A stretch of 64,000 nucleotides of DNA, taken from Carpediemonas membranifera. Lineage: Eukaryota; Fornicata. The notes under the pieces are model-generated. The model ran no database searches. It had not been told where the DNA came from and saw only the letters and a program-made list of their open reading frames with translations. The stretch is from contig JAHDYR010000062.1 in assembly GCA_019828565.1 (NCBI GenBank), positions 1,485,058 to 1,549,057 of the forward strand, given 5' to 3'. The translations under genes and the position numbers were made by a program. This document shows, in pieces, positions 46,041 through 56,630 of this stretch (position 1 is the stretch's first letter; each line of letters starts with the position of its first letter).

Positions 46041-48221
46041 TTAGCAGTAGTTCTCGCCTTCCATCTTCCTCCGTATCCCCTCGTACGTCCCGACGTCCAC
46101 CGCACTCAGGCTGGGCGTCACCTGTCTGAGCTTCGCCGCCATGTCCGACTTCAGTACAGCCACCCCAGCCCCGGCCACCGTGCGGATCGCCATAGCCTTC
46201 GCCGCCAGCCGCTCCCTGTCCTCCAGGGCCATGTGGGCGAGCCGGGCGGAGTCGGCGAGGGCCTCACTGTCCACGGCGTCGCACATGTCGGTGAGCACGA
46301 CGACCTTGGATTTCCACGATGCCAGGTCACTGCAGTTGAAGTGGGCCGCGTTGGGGTTCGACTGCAGCTGCTGGTAGAAGAACTGGTATCGCGTGTCAGA
46401 GTCCATCATGGCCAGCTGAGTCGGGTCGTCGTCGTTGATGATCTCAATCTTACTAAAGATCTTGCACACGATGGCGAGCTTCTGTTCAAACGACGGCATG
46501 GCCACGTAGACCTTGTTCGTCCCAAATCGCCCAGACCGGAGCAGCCCCTGGTCCATGATGTCTGGCCGGTTGGTCGCACCGATAACTAGCACGCGTCCGT
46601 CGCTGCCGACCCCGTCCATCTCAGTCAAGAACTGGTTGACGACGTTGGTGGCGGACGAGGAGGACGCAGTGTCGCGGTCCTGGCTGAGTGCGTCGATCTC
46701 GTCGAAGAAGATGACGCTCGGGGCGCACTGTCTGGCCTTGACGAACAGCTCCCGCACGGCCCGCTCGGACTCACCGACGAACTTGTCGAGGATCTCGGGG
46801 CCCTTGACGACGACGAAGGAGCTCTGCACCTCGTTGGCGATGGCCTGGGCGATCATGGTCTTGCCGCAGCCGGGCGGGCCATACAGCAGCATCGAGTGGC
46901 TCTCCTTCAGCCCCAGCAGTTTCGTCTTCGCGGGGTCCCGTCGGAATGCCAGCAGGATGTCGCCAATGACACGCCGCAGCTGGTCGACGCCGCCCAGATC
47001 CGCCCAGGTCGCGTCGGGCAGCGCTGTGAACCCGAACCGCAGTGCGCGGGGCTGGATCGACTGCATGGCCCGGTCGAATGCGGCCTCGGTCAGTGGGCAG
47101 TCGGACATTGCGTCGGAGTCGATCAGCAGCCGCCGTGTCGCCGCGTCGACCAGCTCAGCCAGCTCGGCGTGTGTGAATGCGGCCGCCTTGTGTGCCACCC
47201 GGGGAATGGTCCGTGCGGGATCGGGCACGAGGGGCAGCAGCGACCGGCCCGCCCGCAGTATCGTCGTCAGCACCTTCTGCCGGGCCGATGGGTCTGGAAG
47301 GGGGCATGCCACCTCGGTGAACTTGCTGACAACCTTCTCGTAGATGGACTCGCGGTTCTCCGTTGTCCCAACGATGACGACGAAGGGCACCGCCGCGGCC
47401 TCGCCCTCGGTCCGCTTGGCCTCGTGCGGCACGGTGTCCCGCAGCCCGTGGTTGAGCGCCTCCCACTGGGCGATGAACGTCGTGGACATGCGGCTGAACA
47501 TGTCCTTGCTTGGCTTGCTGGGGAAGGCCGAGTCGACGTCCGTCAGCACGACGACGCACGGCGCACTGGCCCGGATCTCCTCGAACAGCGCTGAGATGGA
47601 CTTCTCGGAGTCCCCCGTGATGCCACTGATCATGGCGTTGCAGCTGGTCGAGAAGCATGGCAGGTCGATGCCCAGCGTCGTCCTCAAGGCGGACGTCAGC
47701 GACCGGGCCGCTGTCATCTTGCCCGTGCCCGCCTGGCCGTGAAACAGCACGCCGAACACCCGCTTCGACGTCTTCAGGATGTGCTCGCGGATGGCAAGGC
47801 CCGCCGGTGTCGTGGGGACGCGTTGGAACACGGCGAGCGAGTCGAACAGCGACTCCTGCAGAGTCACGCGGTCCTTGTCCAAGATAGTCAACTCCTCCAT
47901 CGTGAAGGACTCGTCCCACGACTCTAGGTGCAGCAGGCTACCACTGGCGGTCTTTGAAGAAGCTGCTGTGGTGCTGTCCGAGGATCCTGCGACAGAGGCC
48001 CCTTTCCGCTTAGAAGCGCCGGTGGGTGCTACTTTCCCTCCATTACTCTTCATAGTCGCGAGTTCGGACTTCATCTTGGACAGCTGCTGCCCTTGGCCAC
48101 GAATTGTCTCCGTGAGATCGCGCATCGTATCCTTGGGCACCGCTGAGTACCTGTGAAGCCCATCAGCAGCACGAACTGTCTGAATGGAGTTAACAGGCAT
48201 CGCTACGCTCGTCCGATGCAT
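46041..48221 (-). CDS. Tandem type II AAA ATPase (PEX6/NVL/CDC48-like)
   Basis: The 726-residue protein has a polar N-terminal region and two AAA modules. The second is canonical: Walker A GPPGCGKTM, pore-region KGPEILDKFVGESERAVREL, Walker B VIFFDEIDALSQDR, sensor GATNRPD and the arginine-finger region LRSGRF. The first is degenerate: Walker A is kept (GQAGTGKM), but the Walker B is VVVLTDVDSAF, with Val in place of the catalytic Glu. An active D2 with a D1 that probably binds but does not hydrolyse ATP recalls PEX1/PEX6-type and some NVL-like ATPases. A PEX6-like identity would imply peroxisomes, which many metamonads lack, so this is left open. The start at 48221 is the first ATG. Confidence 0.65.
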   Translation of the reverse strand: MHRTSVAMPVNSIQTVRAADGLHRYSAVPKDTMRDLTETIRGQGQQLSKMKSELATMKSNGGKVAPTGASKRKGASVAGSSDSTTAASSKTASGSLLHLESWDESFTMEELTILDKDRVTLQESLFDSLAVFQRVPTTPAGLAIREHILKTSKRVFGVLFHGQAGTGKMTAARSLTSALRTTLGIDLPCFSTSCNAMISGITGDSEKSISALFEEIRASAPCVVVLTDVDSAFPSKPSKDMFSRMSTTFIAQWEALNHGLRDTVPHEAKRTEGEAAAVPFVVIVGTTENRESIYEKVVSKFTEVACPLPDPSARQKVLTTILRAGRSLLPLVPDPARTIPRVAHKAAAFTHAELAELVDAATRRLLIDSDAMSDCPLTEAAFDRAMQSIQPRALRFGFTALPDATWADLGGVDQLRRVIGDILLAFRRDPAKTKLLGLKESHSMLLYGPPGCGKTMIAQAIANEVQSSFVVVKGPEILDKFVGESERAVRELFVKARQCAPSVIFFDEIDALSQDRDTASSSSATNVVNQFLTEMDGVGSDGRVLVIGATNRPDIMDQGLLRSGRFGTNKVYVAMPSFEQKLAIVCKIFSKIEIINDDDPTQLAMMDSDTRYQFFYQQLQSNPNAAHFNCSDLASWKSKVVVLTDMCDAVDSEALADSARLAHMALEDRERLAAKAMAIRTVAGAGVAVLKSDMAAKLRQVTPSLSAVDVGTYEGIRRKMEGENYC

Positions 48222-48288
48222 CAGAATGGGCGGCGAGCTTCGTTTCGATCGAAAGTTACATGACCCATAAATCACGTCATGTTCACAT

Positions 48289-51200
48289 TTACTCCGGATC
48301 CATGTCCATGACGAGGCGGTTCTCCTCCTCGCACAGGCTGGTGGGGAGCGGGAAGGCTGAGATGCCCCACATGTCGGCGTACTCCGTGGCGGCCCTGTCG
48401 CTGCTGAACTTCGCCACAGACGCGGTCAGGCGGATGGCCTCGGAGGCCCACTTGACCTGGTCCCTGTAGAGCGAGTCGACCCGCTGCTGGCCGCGGAGGT
48501 AGTCCTCGAAGTCGCGGTAGATGAGGTAGTAGTCGTTGCGGCCGGAGAGCTCGTCGACGATCGGCTGGAACTGGCCCTCGTCCCGGAAGAGACCATCTGC
48601 AATTTCAGCCAGCACGCTGTCGAGCTCGACGCAGTTTTCCTCCTGCTCGCCCTGGGCATAGCCGGCCCGGATCTCCTCGACCTCGGCCTCGGTGGAGATG
48701 CCGAAGGTGATGACGCCATGGCCGTCGCTCTCCTCATTGATCTCGATAGTGGCGCCGTCGAGGGTGCCGAGAATCAGTGCCGAGTTGAGCACGAACTTCA
48801 TGTTGGACGTACCACTGTGTAAAACTGCGCGACTGTACTTACGAGGCCTCTGTGCCCGTTGTCGAGATGTGCTGCGACATGTCCGTCGCTGGGATGATGA
48901 TCTCCGCGAGGCTGACGTTGTAGTCCGGTAAGAACACCACCGTGAGCCAACACCGCGTCTCCTTATCCTCGTTGACGACGGAGGCGACGACGTTAATGAG
49001 GTTGATGATGAGCTTGGCCCTGGCGTACGCGGCCGCGGACTTGCCGCCGAATATGGTGCAGCGGGGAACGACGTTCTCGCGCTGCTCGGGGGACATGCGC
49101 TTGAGGATGATGTAACGGTAGATGACACTCAGGATGTTGAGCAGCTGGCGCTTGTACTCATGGATTCGCTTGACGTGGACGTCGAAGAGGGCCTGCGGGC
49201 AGACCTCGATGCCCGTCAGCCGCTGGATGTGGGCCGCCAGCCGGTCCTTATTGAGCCGCTTGACGGCCATCCACTCCTGCTGGAATCCCCGCTCGTCCGC
49301 GAACTCCTCGAGCTGGCGGAGGACGGAGAGGTCCTTGACCCAGGCGTCTGTGCCGAGCTTCTTCGTGATTAGCGCCGAGAGCTGCGGGTTGGCGACCTTG
49401 AGCCAGCGGCGGGAGGTGATGCCGTTGGTCTTGTTGCAGAACTTCTCAGGGTAGAGCTCGTGGAACTGCTTGAACGTGCGGGACTTCAGGATGCTTGTGT
49501 GGAGCTCGGCCACGCCGTTCACCGCACCGGACATGACGATGGCGAGGTTGGCCATGCGAACGTGCTTCTCGGGGTGCTCGCCGATGATCGAGACGGCCCT
49601 GAGGAAGTCCTCGTCGTGGTCGGCCCGGATCGACTCGAGGAACTCCCAGTTGATGTCGTAGATCAGCTGCATGTGTCTGGGGAGCAGGGCGGCCATGAGG
49701 GAGACGGGCCACCGCTCCAGGGCCTCGGGCAGCACAGTGTGGTTCGTGAAGAAGAACACACGGCGGCTGATGGAGAGCGCCGCTTCGAATGGCATGCCGT
49801 GGACGTCCACGAGGAGGCGGATGAGCTCTACCACAGAGATGGTCGGGTGAGTGTCGTTGAGCTGGATCGCGACAAAGTCGGGCAGGTCGTCGAAAGCATG
49901 GCCCTCCTGCACGAAGCGGGCGAGGATGTCCTGGAGCGAGGCGCTGGAGAAGAAGTACTGCTGCTTCAGCCTCAGCTCGAGCCCGGCATGCGTGCTGTCG
50001 TCCGGGTACAGCACGGACGTGATCGCCTCAGCCTCCTGCCGCGATGCGATGGCGCTGGCGTAGTCGCCCTTGTTGAAGCTGACGAGGTCGAACTCCTCGG
50101 ACGGCTGACTTGACCAAAGCCGCAGGTTAAGGCACGTCGTGGTGTCGTATCCGGGGACGGGCGTGTCATACGCCTTGGCGCAGACGGTCTGAGCTGCATG
50201 CCACTTGTACTTGTCCACGCCGCCCGTGTCGGTGCGCTCAACGACGCCGTAGAACCCGACAGCATACAGCACGTCGTTCCGCTCGATCTCCCAGGGCGTC
50301 CCCTCGGCCAGCCAGAAGTCGGGGAACTCCCGCTGCCGCTTGTTGATGATCTCCTGCCGGAACATACCGTACTTGTATCTAATCCCGTAGCCCCAGACGG
50401 GGTAGTTGAGAGTCGCCATCGAGTCGAGATAACAGGCCGCCAGACGACCCAGCCCGCCGTTGCCGAGGCCCGCGTCATGCTCAAGCTGCACGATCTCCTC
50501 CATGCGAGTGCCCAGCTCGGCCAACACGCCGCGGAACTCTGACTCGAGCCGCATGTTGTTGACAGCGTTGCTAAAGCTACGGCCGATGAGGAACTCGATG
50601 CTCATGTAGTATGCCCGCTTGGCCGACATCGCCGTGAAGTACACGTTTGAGTCGTTGAGGTACTCGATGAGCCGGTCTCTGAGCGAAAGTGCGGCCGCGG
50701 TCATCGTGTTCTTGGGAGTCATGTCGAAGCGGCTGCAGGCGACCGTATGCTCCAGGTGGTGGATAATCTGCTGCCGGACAGCCCCCTGGTTACGGGCGGT
50801 GTAGGTCTGCTGCGTGGCCCAGAGCGCGTCCATGGCGTGTTGGGGCTCGACCCCGAGGTCCTTGGCCAGCTCCGTCCGAATGCGGTACTCCTCCATAGTG
50901 TTGGCGTACAGATCGCGCACACGGCTCGTGGGGGTCGACGAGGCAGCCTCCAGGAAGGAGTGCAGAGCGTGCATGGGTAGGATCCGGAACTTGGCGCTTC
51001 GAGGGCCGGAGCCTAGTTCGGCAGCAGACTTGGGGTCGAGGCTGTGACGCCGCTCCATGCGGGGCGTCGGGGACATGGACTGTGGTGACAGGGCGGCGGA
51101 CGAGAGGGCGGGGGAGGCGCGCTGGTGGTACTGGCTGAGCTGCTCCAGCAGACGGTAGGGACCGAGGTCGCCGGGCTCGGACTGCTCGCGGCCGTAGATC

Positions 51201-51355
51201 TCGGAGAGGAAGTCCTTTTCAGCCTCATACATGCTAGATTCCGCTGGCATGCCTTCAATGCCAGCGCCATCATCGGATGGAGGCAAGTCACGCTGCTCCT
51301 TGGGCACAGGGGATTGAACGGCGCTTGTAGCTTCTCGTTCCTCCGTTTCTGCCAT
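48289..51355 (-). CDS. Glycogen phosphorylase, two exons
   Basis: Exons 48843-51355 and 48289-48814 give 1,012 residues. Signature motifs include EHDAGLGNGGLGRLAACYLD, YGIRYKYGMFRQEI, QLNDTHPTISVVEL, NKTNGITSRRWL, and ISTTGTEAS joined to GTSNMKFVLNSALILGTLDG, which contains the PLP-binding Lys. The enzyme releases glucose-1-phosphate from glycogen or starch. It has an acidic N-terminal extension of roughly 140 residues compared with the 840-residue animal enzyme; the extension is Ser/Pro-rich and might be regulatory. The 28-nt intron lies eight residues before the PLP lysine, and failure to splice ends the protein at a TAA directly after TEAS. The start at 51355 directly follows an ACACAGTTTGCAG motif. 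Confidence 0.92.
48815..48842 (-). other. Spliceosomal intron, 28 nt
   Basis: Begins GTAAGT and ends GTTTTACACAG. It joins GTEAS to GTSNMKF in the phosphorylase active site. Confidence 0.9.
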
Positions 51356-51368
51356 CTGCAAACTGTGT
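51356..51368 (-). promoter_or_regulatory. Initiator-like ACACAGTTTGCAG motif
   Basis: Directly abuts the phosphorylase ATG in sense orientation. Confidence 0.45.
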
Positions 51369-51533
51369 GATGGTTGTCAATCACAGCCTACAGTGTCATA
51401 TGCTCTACAGTGATCGCTCGAGCGTGTCATCGTTCTTGATACATTTCTCGTATACATGACCGTAAATACCAGTGCACTCGACCCGGGTGATGCTACAATA
51501 GCTCAATACCACTTCAACAGGCTAATTTACGGC

Positions 51534-54500
51534 TTACTGGCCACGACGGAGGAGCTTGCCAAAGGCCCACTTCCGGGCGATGACGGGCATGTCCTTCTGC
51601 ATGAGGGCGGAGATGAGCTCCTTGCCGGAGACCGAGGTGAAACGGACGGCGGTCTGGGTGTCCGCGATGTGCAGCACGGCGGTCCACACGGCGTCGCTGT
51701 TGTACGTCTTTGCGATGTCGATGCACTCCATGAGGGGCGTGGCGACGAGGTCATCCATGGGCAGGAAGTGCTTCAGGGCGCCGACCACGTTAGTCCACGA
51801 GGCCCGGTCGAGCGTCGTGAGGTAGTCGGCCAGCTTCCGGAACCAGTGGGCGTGGGGTGCAAGCCACTCGCCCTTCTCCTCAGCGGGCTGCAGGTCGGTG
51901 CGGGTAACGGCCACTGCGCGGATGACATCGGCAATGCCCTCAGCGACCATGGCCGAGTCCTCGACGATGTCAGCCACAGACGTGCACAGGGCGGCGAGGG
52001 CGTCGTCCGGGATGGTCGTGCGGGAGATGTCGATGATGACGTTGCGGACCATGGGCCCAATAAACCGCGGTGGCATCGTGTCCTCGAGCGTCTCGGCGGC
52101 CAGGTGGGTGATGCGGTCGTCGACGGACTTCTTGAGCGCCTCAAGGGCGTTGCACAGGCCAGCGGGGCCCTCGGCGGGGTCGTACGCCAGGCGGAGGGTG
52201 GCCTTGAAGAGGCGCTTCGTGATGTTCCGCTCGCCCGCGGACTGCACGAACTTGCGGGCCTCGAGGCAGACGAGTGACGGGACTCGGGTTGTCTCGGGCA
52301 GGTCGGCGGTGGCGAGGGCCTCGAGCATGGAGGTAGCGATCGTCTCGTCGCCGTGCTGCATGATGGGCAGCATGCGGGTCGCGATCTCCTCGGCGAGCTC
52401 GCGCTGCTTGGGGCCGCAGCATGACATGTTTCCGGTGGAGTCGAAGCGGTCGTTGTCGAAGTCAATCAGGTCGGTGAACGCGTCCGACACGGCGCATATG
52501 AGCATCTTGTGCAGCTGCTGGTCGTCCGGCTGCTCGGCGGCCTGGGCGATGATCCCGAGGAGGACGGGGTCGAAGGACTCGCCGGCCTTGTGCTGCTGGT
52601 ACAGCGTCTCGACCGTGACGAAGAGCACTGCGCCCCGGGCCGGCTTGCACGCGGTCCAGAGTGATGCGAGGAGCGGCACGATGTCGGCGACGGCCAGCTT
52701 ACGGGCGGCGTAGTATCTGAGCAGGAAGGCGCACACGACGCGGACGCCCATGGGAGAGAGCGTCGTCGCGGCCCCTACGATGGTCTGGAGGGCCGCAAGG
52801 AGGCGGGCGGCGGGGGCCAGGTCGAGAGCCTTCGTCATCATGGCGTTGGCGACGTTCGCGACGTTGGCGTTGCGGAGGATGCACACCATCAGGTCGACGT
52901 CCGCGGAGAGAGACTCGCTCAGGCCGGCCAGCGCGTGGGAGTGCATCTCGGCTGCGATGGCGGCCTCCTCAGTGAGGGCGGACTTGACCGCGGGCTGGGT
53001 GTCGATGGGTAGGGCCGCCAAGGTCTGCACGAGCCGGCGCAAGGTGGCGGTCATGGTGGGCTCGCTGCTGGGCACGTGCTTGTGGGTCATGGCGGCCTTC
53101 GTCTCGTCGATGGCCGTCGTCAGCGCGGACCGGAGGACCTCGACGTAGCGGGCGGGGCACCACATTGGTTGGGAGTAGGGCGTGTTCGGGCCGACGTGCT
53201 TGACACCGAATACGTTGAGCACGTTGCTGCGGATGAGGGCATCGTTCTTGTCGATCGACGCGAGGTACTTCTTCAGGCTGCGGCGCCACGCCGATAGGTT
53301 GCCGAGGATGCCGTAAACGACGGCGACGGGGCAGCGGCGGGCGAGGTAGTCGTTGGACGACACCGGCTGGTTGTTCCTGACCACGGTGAGCAGACTATCG
53401 CCCAGTCTCTCCTGTGCGGGGGTAAGCACGTGGGGCAGGCAGTAGTCGAGGATGGGTTGGACCAGGGCGAGGTCGATGGCGCACGCACGGGACAGACGCT
53501 TGCGGCGGCGGATGATGGCATTGCGCTCCTTCTGGGCGACCTTCATGGGGCGGGGGCGGGGGTGGATGAGTCTGCGGGAATAGTCGCCGGGGCGGGTGTA
53601 GAGGATCGCCCACTCCTTCTCGAAGTCAAACGTGTCGATGCCGACACTATCCCGGGGGAACGTGCGGTTCACAGAGTCCTTGGGCACGAAGTACCGCACG
53701 ATGGCGAGGGCGATGTCGGCCAGACACTTCCGGGTCTCGGGGCAGGCGGGGTGGACCAGGGCGAGCCGGGCAACGGCCAGCATGGTGTTTGCGAGGGTCT
53801 GGCCCTCAAACGTCGCGGCCCCGAATGTCGTGAGGACGTCACCATACAGGGCGGCGAGCTGGGTGCGGGCGTAGGCGTCCATGGTCCGGATGGATGGTAT
53901 GGCCACGAGGGCAGTCAGCATCGACCGGAACTGCGGCACGAACCACTCGTCGTTCTGACGCCGCATGACGCCCCGGACGGCCCGGATCGACACGCAGATG
54001 TTGTCGCGGTGCCCGGCAGTGAAGAGGGCCTGGAAGGCGGCCTGGCGCTCGTCGATGACGCGGGACCTGGTGCCAAAGCCGCTGTACAGCTCGGTCTCGA
54101 CGGCGGATGTGTGGTTGGCCGTCTCCTCGGCGGACAGCAGGCCGGCCAGGCGGATGAGCTCCGTGTTGTCCCGGTCGAGCTCGAGGTCGACGCGGTGGCG
54201 CCACATTGTCTCGGCGAACAAGACTCTCGTGGCGGCGGGTATCAGGTCGTGCCGGATCCTGTGCGCGTTGACGGACCAGACCCTCTTGTGGTGCTTCACG
54301 GTGAGGTTGTCATACTCGGCAGCGTAGTGGGTCACGGTCCGGACCAGTGCGGTGGTCGCCTCCTCGCGGGTCATGATGTTGGTGTGCTCGAGCACGGCCG
54401 CGACACCGTTGTGGTTCCGCGTGGTGAGCATGGAGTCGGCGAGGACGGCGAGGAAGTCGGCCCGCTCCTGGGAGAGCCCCATGGCCCGGGTGTAGGGCAG

Positions 54501-55424
54501 CACGAGGTGCATGATGTCGATGGCGTACTTGGCCAGCTTGGTCCGGTCGGCCTGGAAGCAGATGAAGTCGAGGGCCTCCCTGATGTGTCGGTTGACATAC
54601 CACTGCACGAAGGCGTGGAAGGCGTCGTCCCTGGAGCGGCGGGCATGCAGGGTCTTGGCGATGTACCAGGGCTTCATGTGCTCCGTGCAGAAGTCCCACA
54701 GGAAGTCCGCCATCGTGCGGCGGTCGTCGGCGGGATGGCTAAGCAGCCCAGACCGGAAGAGAACCTTCACCCACGGGTCCACGAACTCACGGAGCACGTC
54801 CCGCTTGCTGCTCGCACCGGGCAGTTTGGGGGCGACGTGGCTCTCGTACCACTTCGGGATGAGGTGCACGGCGACGGTGGCGAGCTCGGGGGTGCGGTGG
54901 CAGCGGTCGAGCTTCATGACAACCTCCTCGACGGCCTCCTTACGGGCAAATTTGCGCTCGATCTCGGCCTCAAGGGCCTCGGCGGGAAGGGCGCCACGGA
55001 GCTTTCTCCTGCCCTCCTTGGTGGCTGTAGCGAACAGCTTCTGGACGAGGACACGGGCCTCGGGGCACTTGCTGTGGATAACACGGGAGGTGATCATGTC
55101 GGCCATGCTCTTGGAGGCGGCAGCGAGAGCAGCGAGGAAGGCGCTGTCGTGCTGGTTGGCATAAGCGATGAACGAGGTGCGGATGGCCGTGCGAGCAAGC
55201 ATCATCTTGAGCTCGCGGAATACAGCGACGCTGTCCGAGGTAATAAGGGCCATAATGGCGGCATTATCGCGCTTGATGCAAGCGAGGTGGGCGAAAATGA
55301 TCTGCTCGTCGGCAGTCTTCGGGGAGAGGGTGCTCAAATCGGTCTCATCAGCAATGCTGGCGAGATAACGTAGCTTTTGGGCGCGGCTAACGGCCTCGTT
55401 GTACTTCTCAAGGATTGCCTCCAT
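51534..55424 (-). CDS. Giant alpha-helical (HEAT/ARM-like) protein of unknown function
   Basis: The chain is 1,296 residues from the ATG at 55424 and up to 1,353 from the ATG at 55595. It is almost entirely helical with periodic hydrophobic pairs, consistent with an alpha-solenoid: for example AARLLAALQTIVGAATTLSP, FMPMLQHGDE-type turns, and a C-terminal helix run to the stop. There are few Cys and no membrane segments. I do not recognise the family; condensin, importin, gamma-tubulin complex and mTOR-type scaffolds are all possible classes. The downstream ATG is preferred because codon use upstream drops in third-position GC. However, a TTAGTTTATG motif overlaps the upstream ATG at 55595. 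Confidence 0.6.
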   Translation of the reverse strand: MEAILEKYNEAVSRAQKLRYLASIADETDLSTLSPKTADEQIIFAHLACIKRDNAAIMALITSDSVAVFRELKMMLARTAIRTSFIAYANQHDSAFLAALAAASKSMADMITSRVIHSKCPEARVLVQKLFATATKEGRRKLRGALPAEALEAEIERKFARKEAVEEVVMKLDRCHRTPELATVAVHLIPKWYESHVAPKLPGASSKRDVLREFVDPWVKVLFRSGLLSHPADDRRTMADFLWDFCTEHMKPWYIAKTLHARRSRDDAFHAFVQWYVNRHIREALDFICFQADRTKLAKYAIDIMHLVLPYTRAMGLSQERADFLAVLADSMLTTRNHNGVAAVLEHTNIMTREEATTALVRTVTHYAAEYDNLTVKHHKRVWSVNAHRIRHDLIPAATRVLFAETMWRHRVDLELDRDNTELIRLAGLLSAEETANHTSAVETELYSGFGTRSRVIDERQAAFQALFTAGHRDNICVSIRAVRGVMRRQNDEWFVPQFRSMLTALVAIPSIRTMDAYARTQLAALYGDVLTTFGAATFEGQTLANTMLAVARLALVHPACPETRKCLADIALAIVRYFVPKDSVNRTFPRDSVGIDTFDFEKEWAILYTRPGDYSRRLIHPRPRPMKVAQKERNAIIRRRKRLSRACAIDLALVQPILDYCLPHVLTPAQERLGDSLLTVVRNNQPVSSNDYLARRCPVAVVYGILGNLSAWRRSLKKYLASIDKNDALIRSNVLNVFGVKHVGPNTPYSQPMWCPARYVEVLRSALTTAIDETKAAMTHKHVPSSEPTMTATLRRLVQTLAALPIDTQPAVKSALTEEAAIAAEMHSHALAGLSESLSADVDLMVCILRNANVANVANAMMTKALDLAPAARLLAALQTIVGAATTLSPMGVRVVCAFLLRYYAARKLAVADIVPLLASLWTACKPARGAVLFVTVETLYQQHKAGESFDPVLLGIIAQAAEQPDDQQLHKMLICAVSDAFTDLIDFDNDRFDSTGNMSCCGPKQRELAEEIATRMLPIMQHGDETIATSMLEALATADLPETTRVPSLVCLEARKFVQSAGERNITKRLFKATLRLAYDPAEGPAGLCNALEALKKSVDDRITHLAAETLEDTMPPRFIGPMVRNVIIDISRTTIPDDALAALCTSVADIVEDSAMVAEGIADVIRAVAVTRTDLQPAEEKGEWLAPHAHWFRKLADYLTTLDRASWTNVVGALKHFLPMDDLVATPLMECIDIAKTYNSDAVWTAVLHIADTQTAVRFTSVSGKELISALMQKDMPVIARKWAFGKLLRRGQ

Positions 55425-55599
55425 TGACTTGATTATTGCTGAGTCGGCGAAGTCACATCTCCGAGATGGGATACGACTTCGCCAGTCACCCCGCCACAAC
55501 ATGGGCCAAATAACGGCAGGTCCGAAAGCTGCATTTACAAGGCGCTGCTCAGTGGCTCCGGTGCATGTCGCAGGCGTCGTAGCAATAAAAATCATAAAC

Positions 55600-56079
55600 T
55601 AATGCCTCGGCCGCATCTGAAAATGCCGAGACATCAACCGCACCCCGTCCTCCTCGCGGCGAGGCCTGGCCGACCGAGCTCTACCCCCCAGCAGCGGCAG
55701 TGCCGTGTACCGGGCAGGGGCCGAGCCGTCCGCGTCGACGAAGAGAGAACATTGCCTCTCCGAAAAATGGTGAGCATTTCGATGGAATCATGACACACGC
55801 AGTATCTGAGGTCGGGTTGAAGGCTAGGCGATGGCCAACAGAACAGCCATGCCCGATGCCGGATGTCCCAACGCGGGCATTGCATCGGCGCCCGGATTCC
55901 GAAGACAGTATTACTGGTGATTGGGTAACAACAGCGGTTTACACCAAGAGCTGCCAAAATGGGGGCGGGTGATAGCTCGCCGCATCAGTATCGCCATCAC
56001 ACAACCGCCGGAGATCCGGTCATTGCGAGGTCAGCCTCTGAGTCACACGTGGGTCGAGTGCTCAATCCGGTAAGGACCG
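55600..56079. other. Intergenic stretch with no recognised gene
   Basis: Short mixed frames only, with GC-rich and AT-rich patches. No RNA gene, repeat or protein family is evident. Confidence 0.4.
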
Positions 56080-56346
56080 TCATCCAGTAATGAGCCGCCA
56101 TGTCTGCGTCTCGTCCGTGTCTGTTCGAACTCGGAGCTGGGCTAGGGATGCCCTCAGCACCTCCTTGTACTGCGACGACAGTGCCGGTAGTCCCGGCGGG
56201 GCATTAGCTCCGTCTAGTGGTGAGTGGCTAGAAAGAAGTTTGATCCAGCTGTTCCAGCTATTCGCGAGGCTCACCGTCTCACAGGTCGCGAAGATGAAGA
56301 GAAGTAATGCACAAATGGCAAAGAAGAACATGAATAAGAAAATCAT
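56080..56346 (-). CDS. Small predicted membrane-anchored protein
   Basis: The 88-residue frame starts with a strong hydrophobic helix (IFLFMFFFAICALLLFIFAT), followed by a polar helical region (LSSQYKEVLRASLAQLRVRT) ending in TWRLITG. The codon third positions are moderately GC-rich, like coding DNA here. An ATAGTTTAGTC variant of the start motif lies about 25 nt upstream in sense orientation. No family is recognised. It lies just 3' of the second Fanzor element, so it could also be a chance frame. Confidence 0.4.
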   Translation of the reverse strand: MIFLFMFFFAICALLLFIFATCETVSLANSWNSWIKLLSSHSPLDGANAPPGLPALSSQYKEVLRASLAQLRVRTDTDETQTWRLITG

Positions 56347-56438
56347 CAGATGTACTCTTCAAGACTAAACTATTGGGATGGGTTGAATAGTGCGGAGACC
56401 TTCAAGATTTTCTGCTTCCCGTGATAGCAAGCGTCGAC

Positions 56439-56469
56439 TGTGCCACGCAGGATAAGAATACTTGAGTCT
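56439..56469 (-). repeat. 31-bp direct repeat, low-coordinate copy
   Basis: On the plus strand it runs from TGTGCCACGC to TACTTGAGTCT and matches 58863-58893 at 30 of 31 positions in the same orientation. The two copies flank the second Fanzor element and touch the shared 43-bp block here. Confidence 0.85.
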
Positions 56470-56511
56470 GTTGCGCAGTATAAACACATTGTTTGACCCT
56501 TCAATAGCACA
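56469..56511 (-). repeat. 43-bp block shared with Fanzor copy 1
   Basis: The sequence runs TGTGCTATTGAAGG to CTGCGCAACA in the sense of the Fanzor gene and lies about 120-160 nt 3' of its frame. It matches 5644-5686 at 42 of 43 bases. In TnpB and Fanzor systems the guide-RNA scaffold comes from this end, so it is a candidate scaffold and right end. Confidence 0.7.
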
Positions 56512-56630
56512 GAGTCCAAAACACACAGTGATCCAAGCAGCATCAGGATCGCAGTGTGGTTCATCATACTCTATCAATCGTGCGCAGCATATCACGCGCG
56601 CTGCAGCGCGTGCTTGCTCAACTTAGCAAG

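Noticed and set aside
53430-55373. 647-residue plus-strand frame
   Set aside because: Antisense shadow of the giant helical gene; Gly/Val/Asp-rich composition typical of complementary frames.
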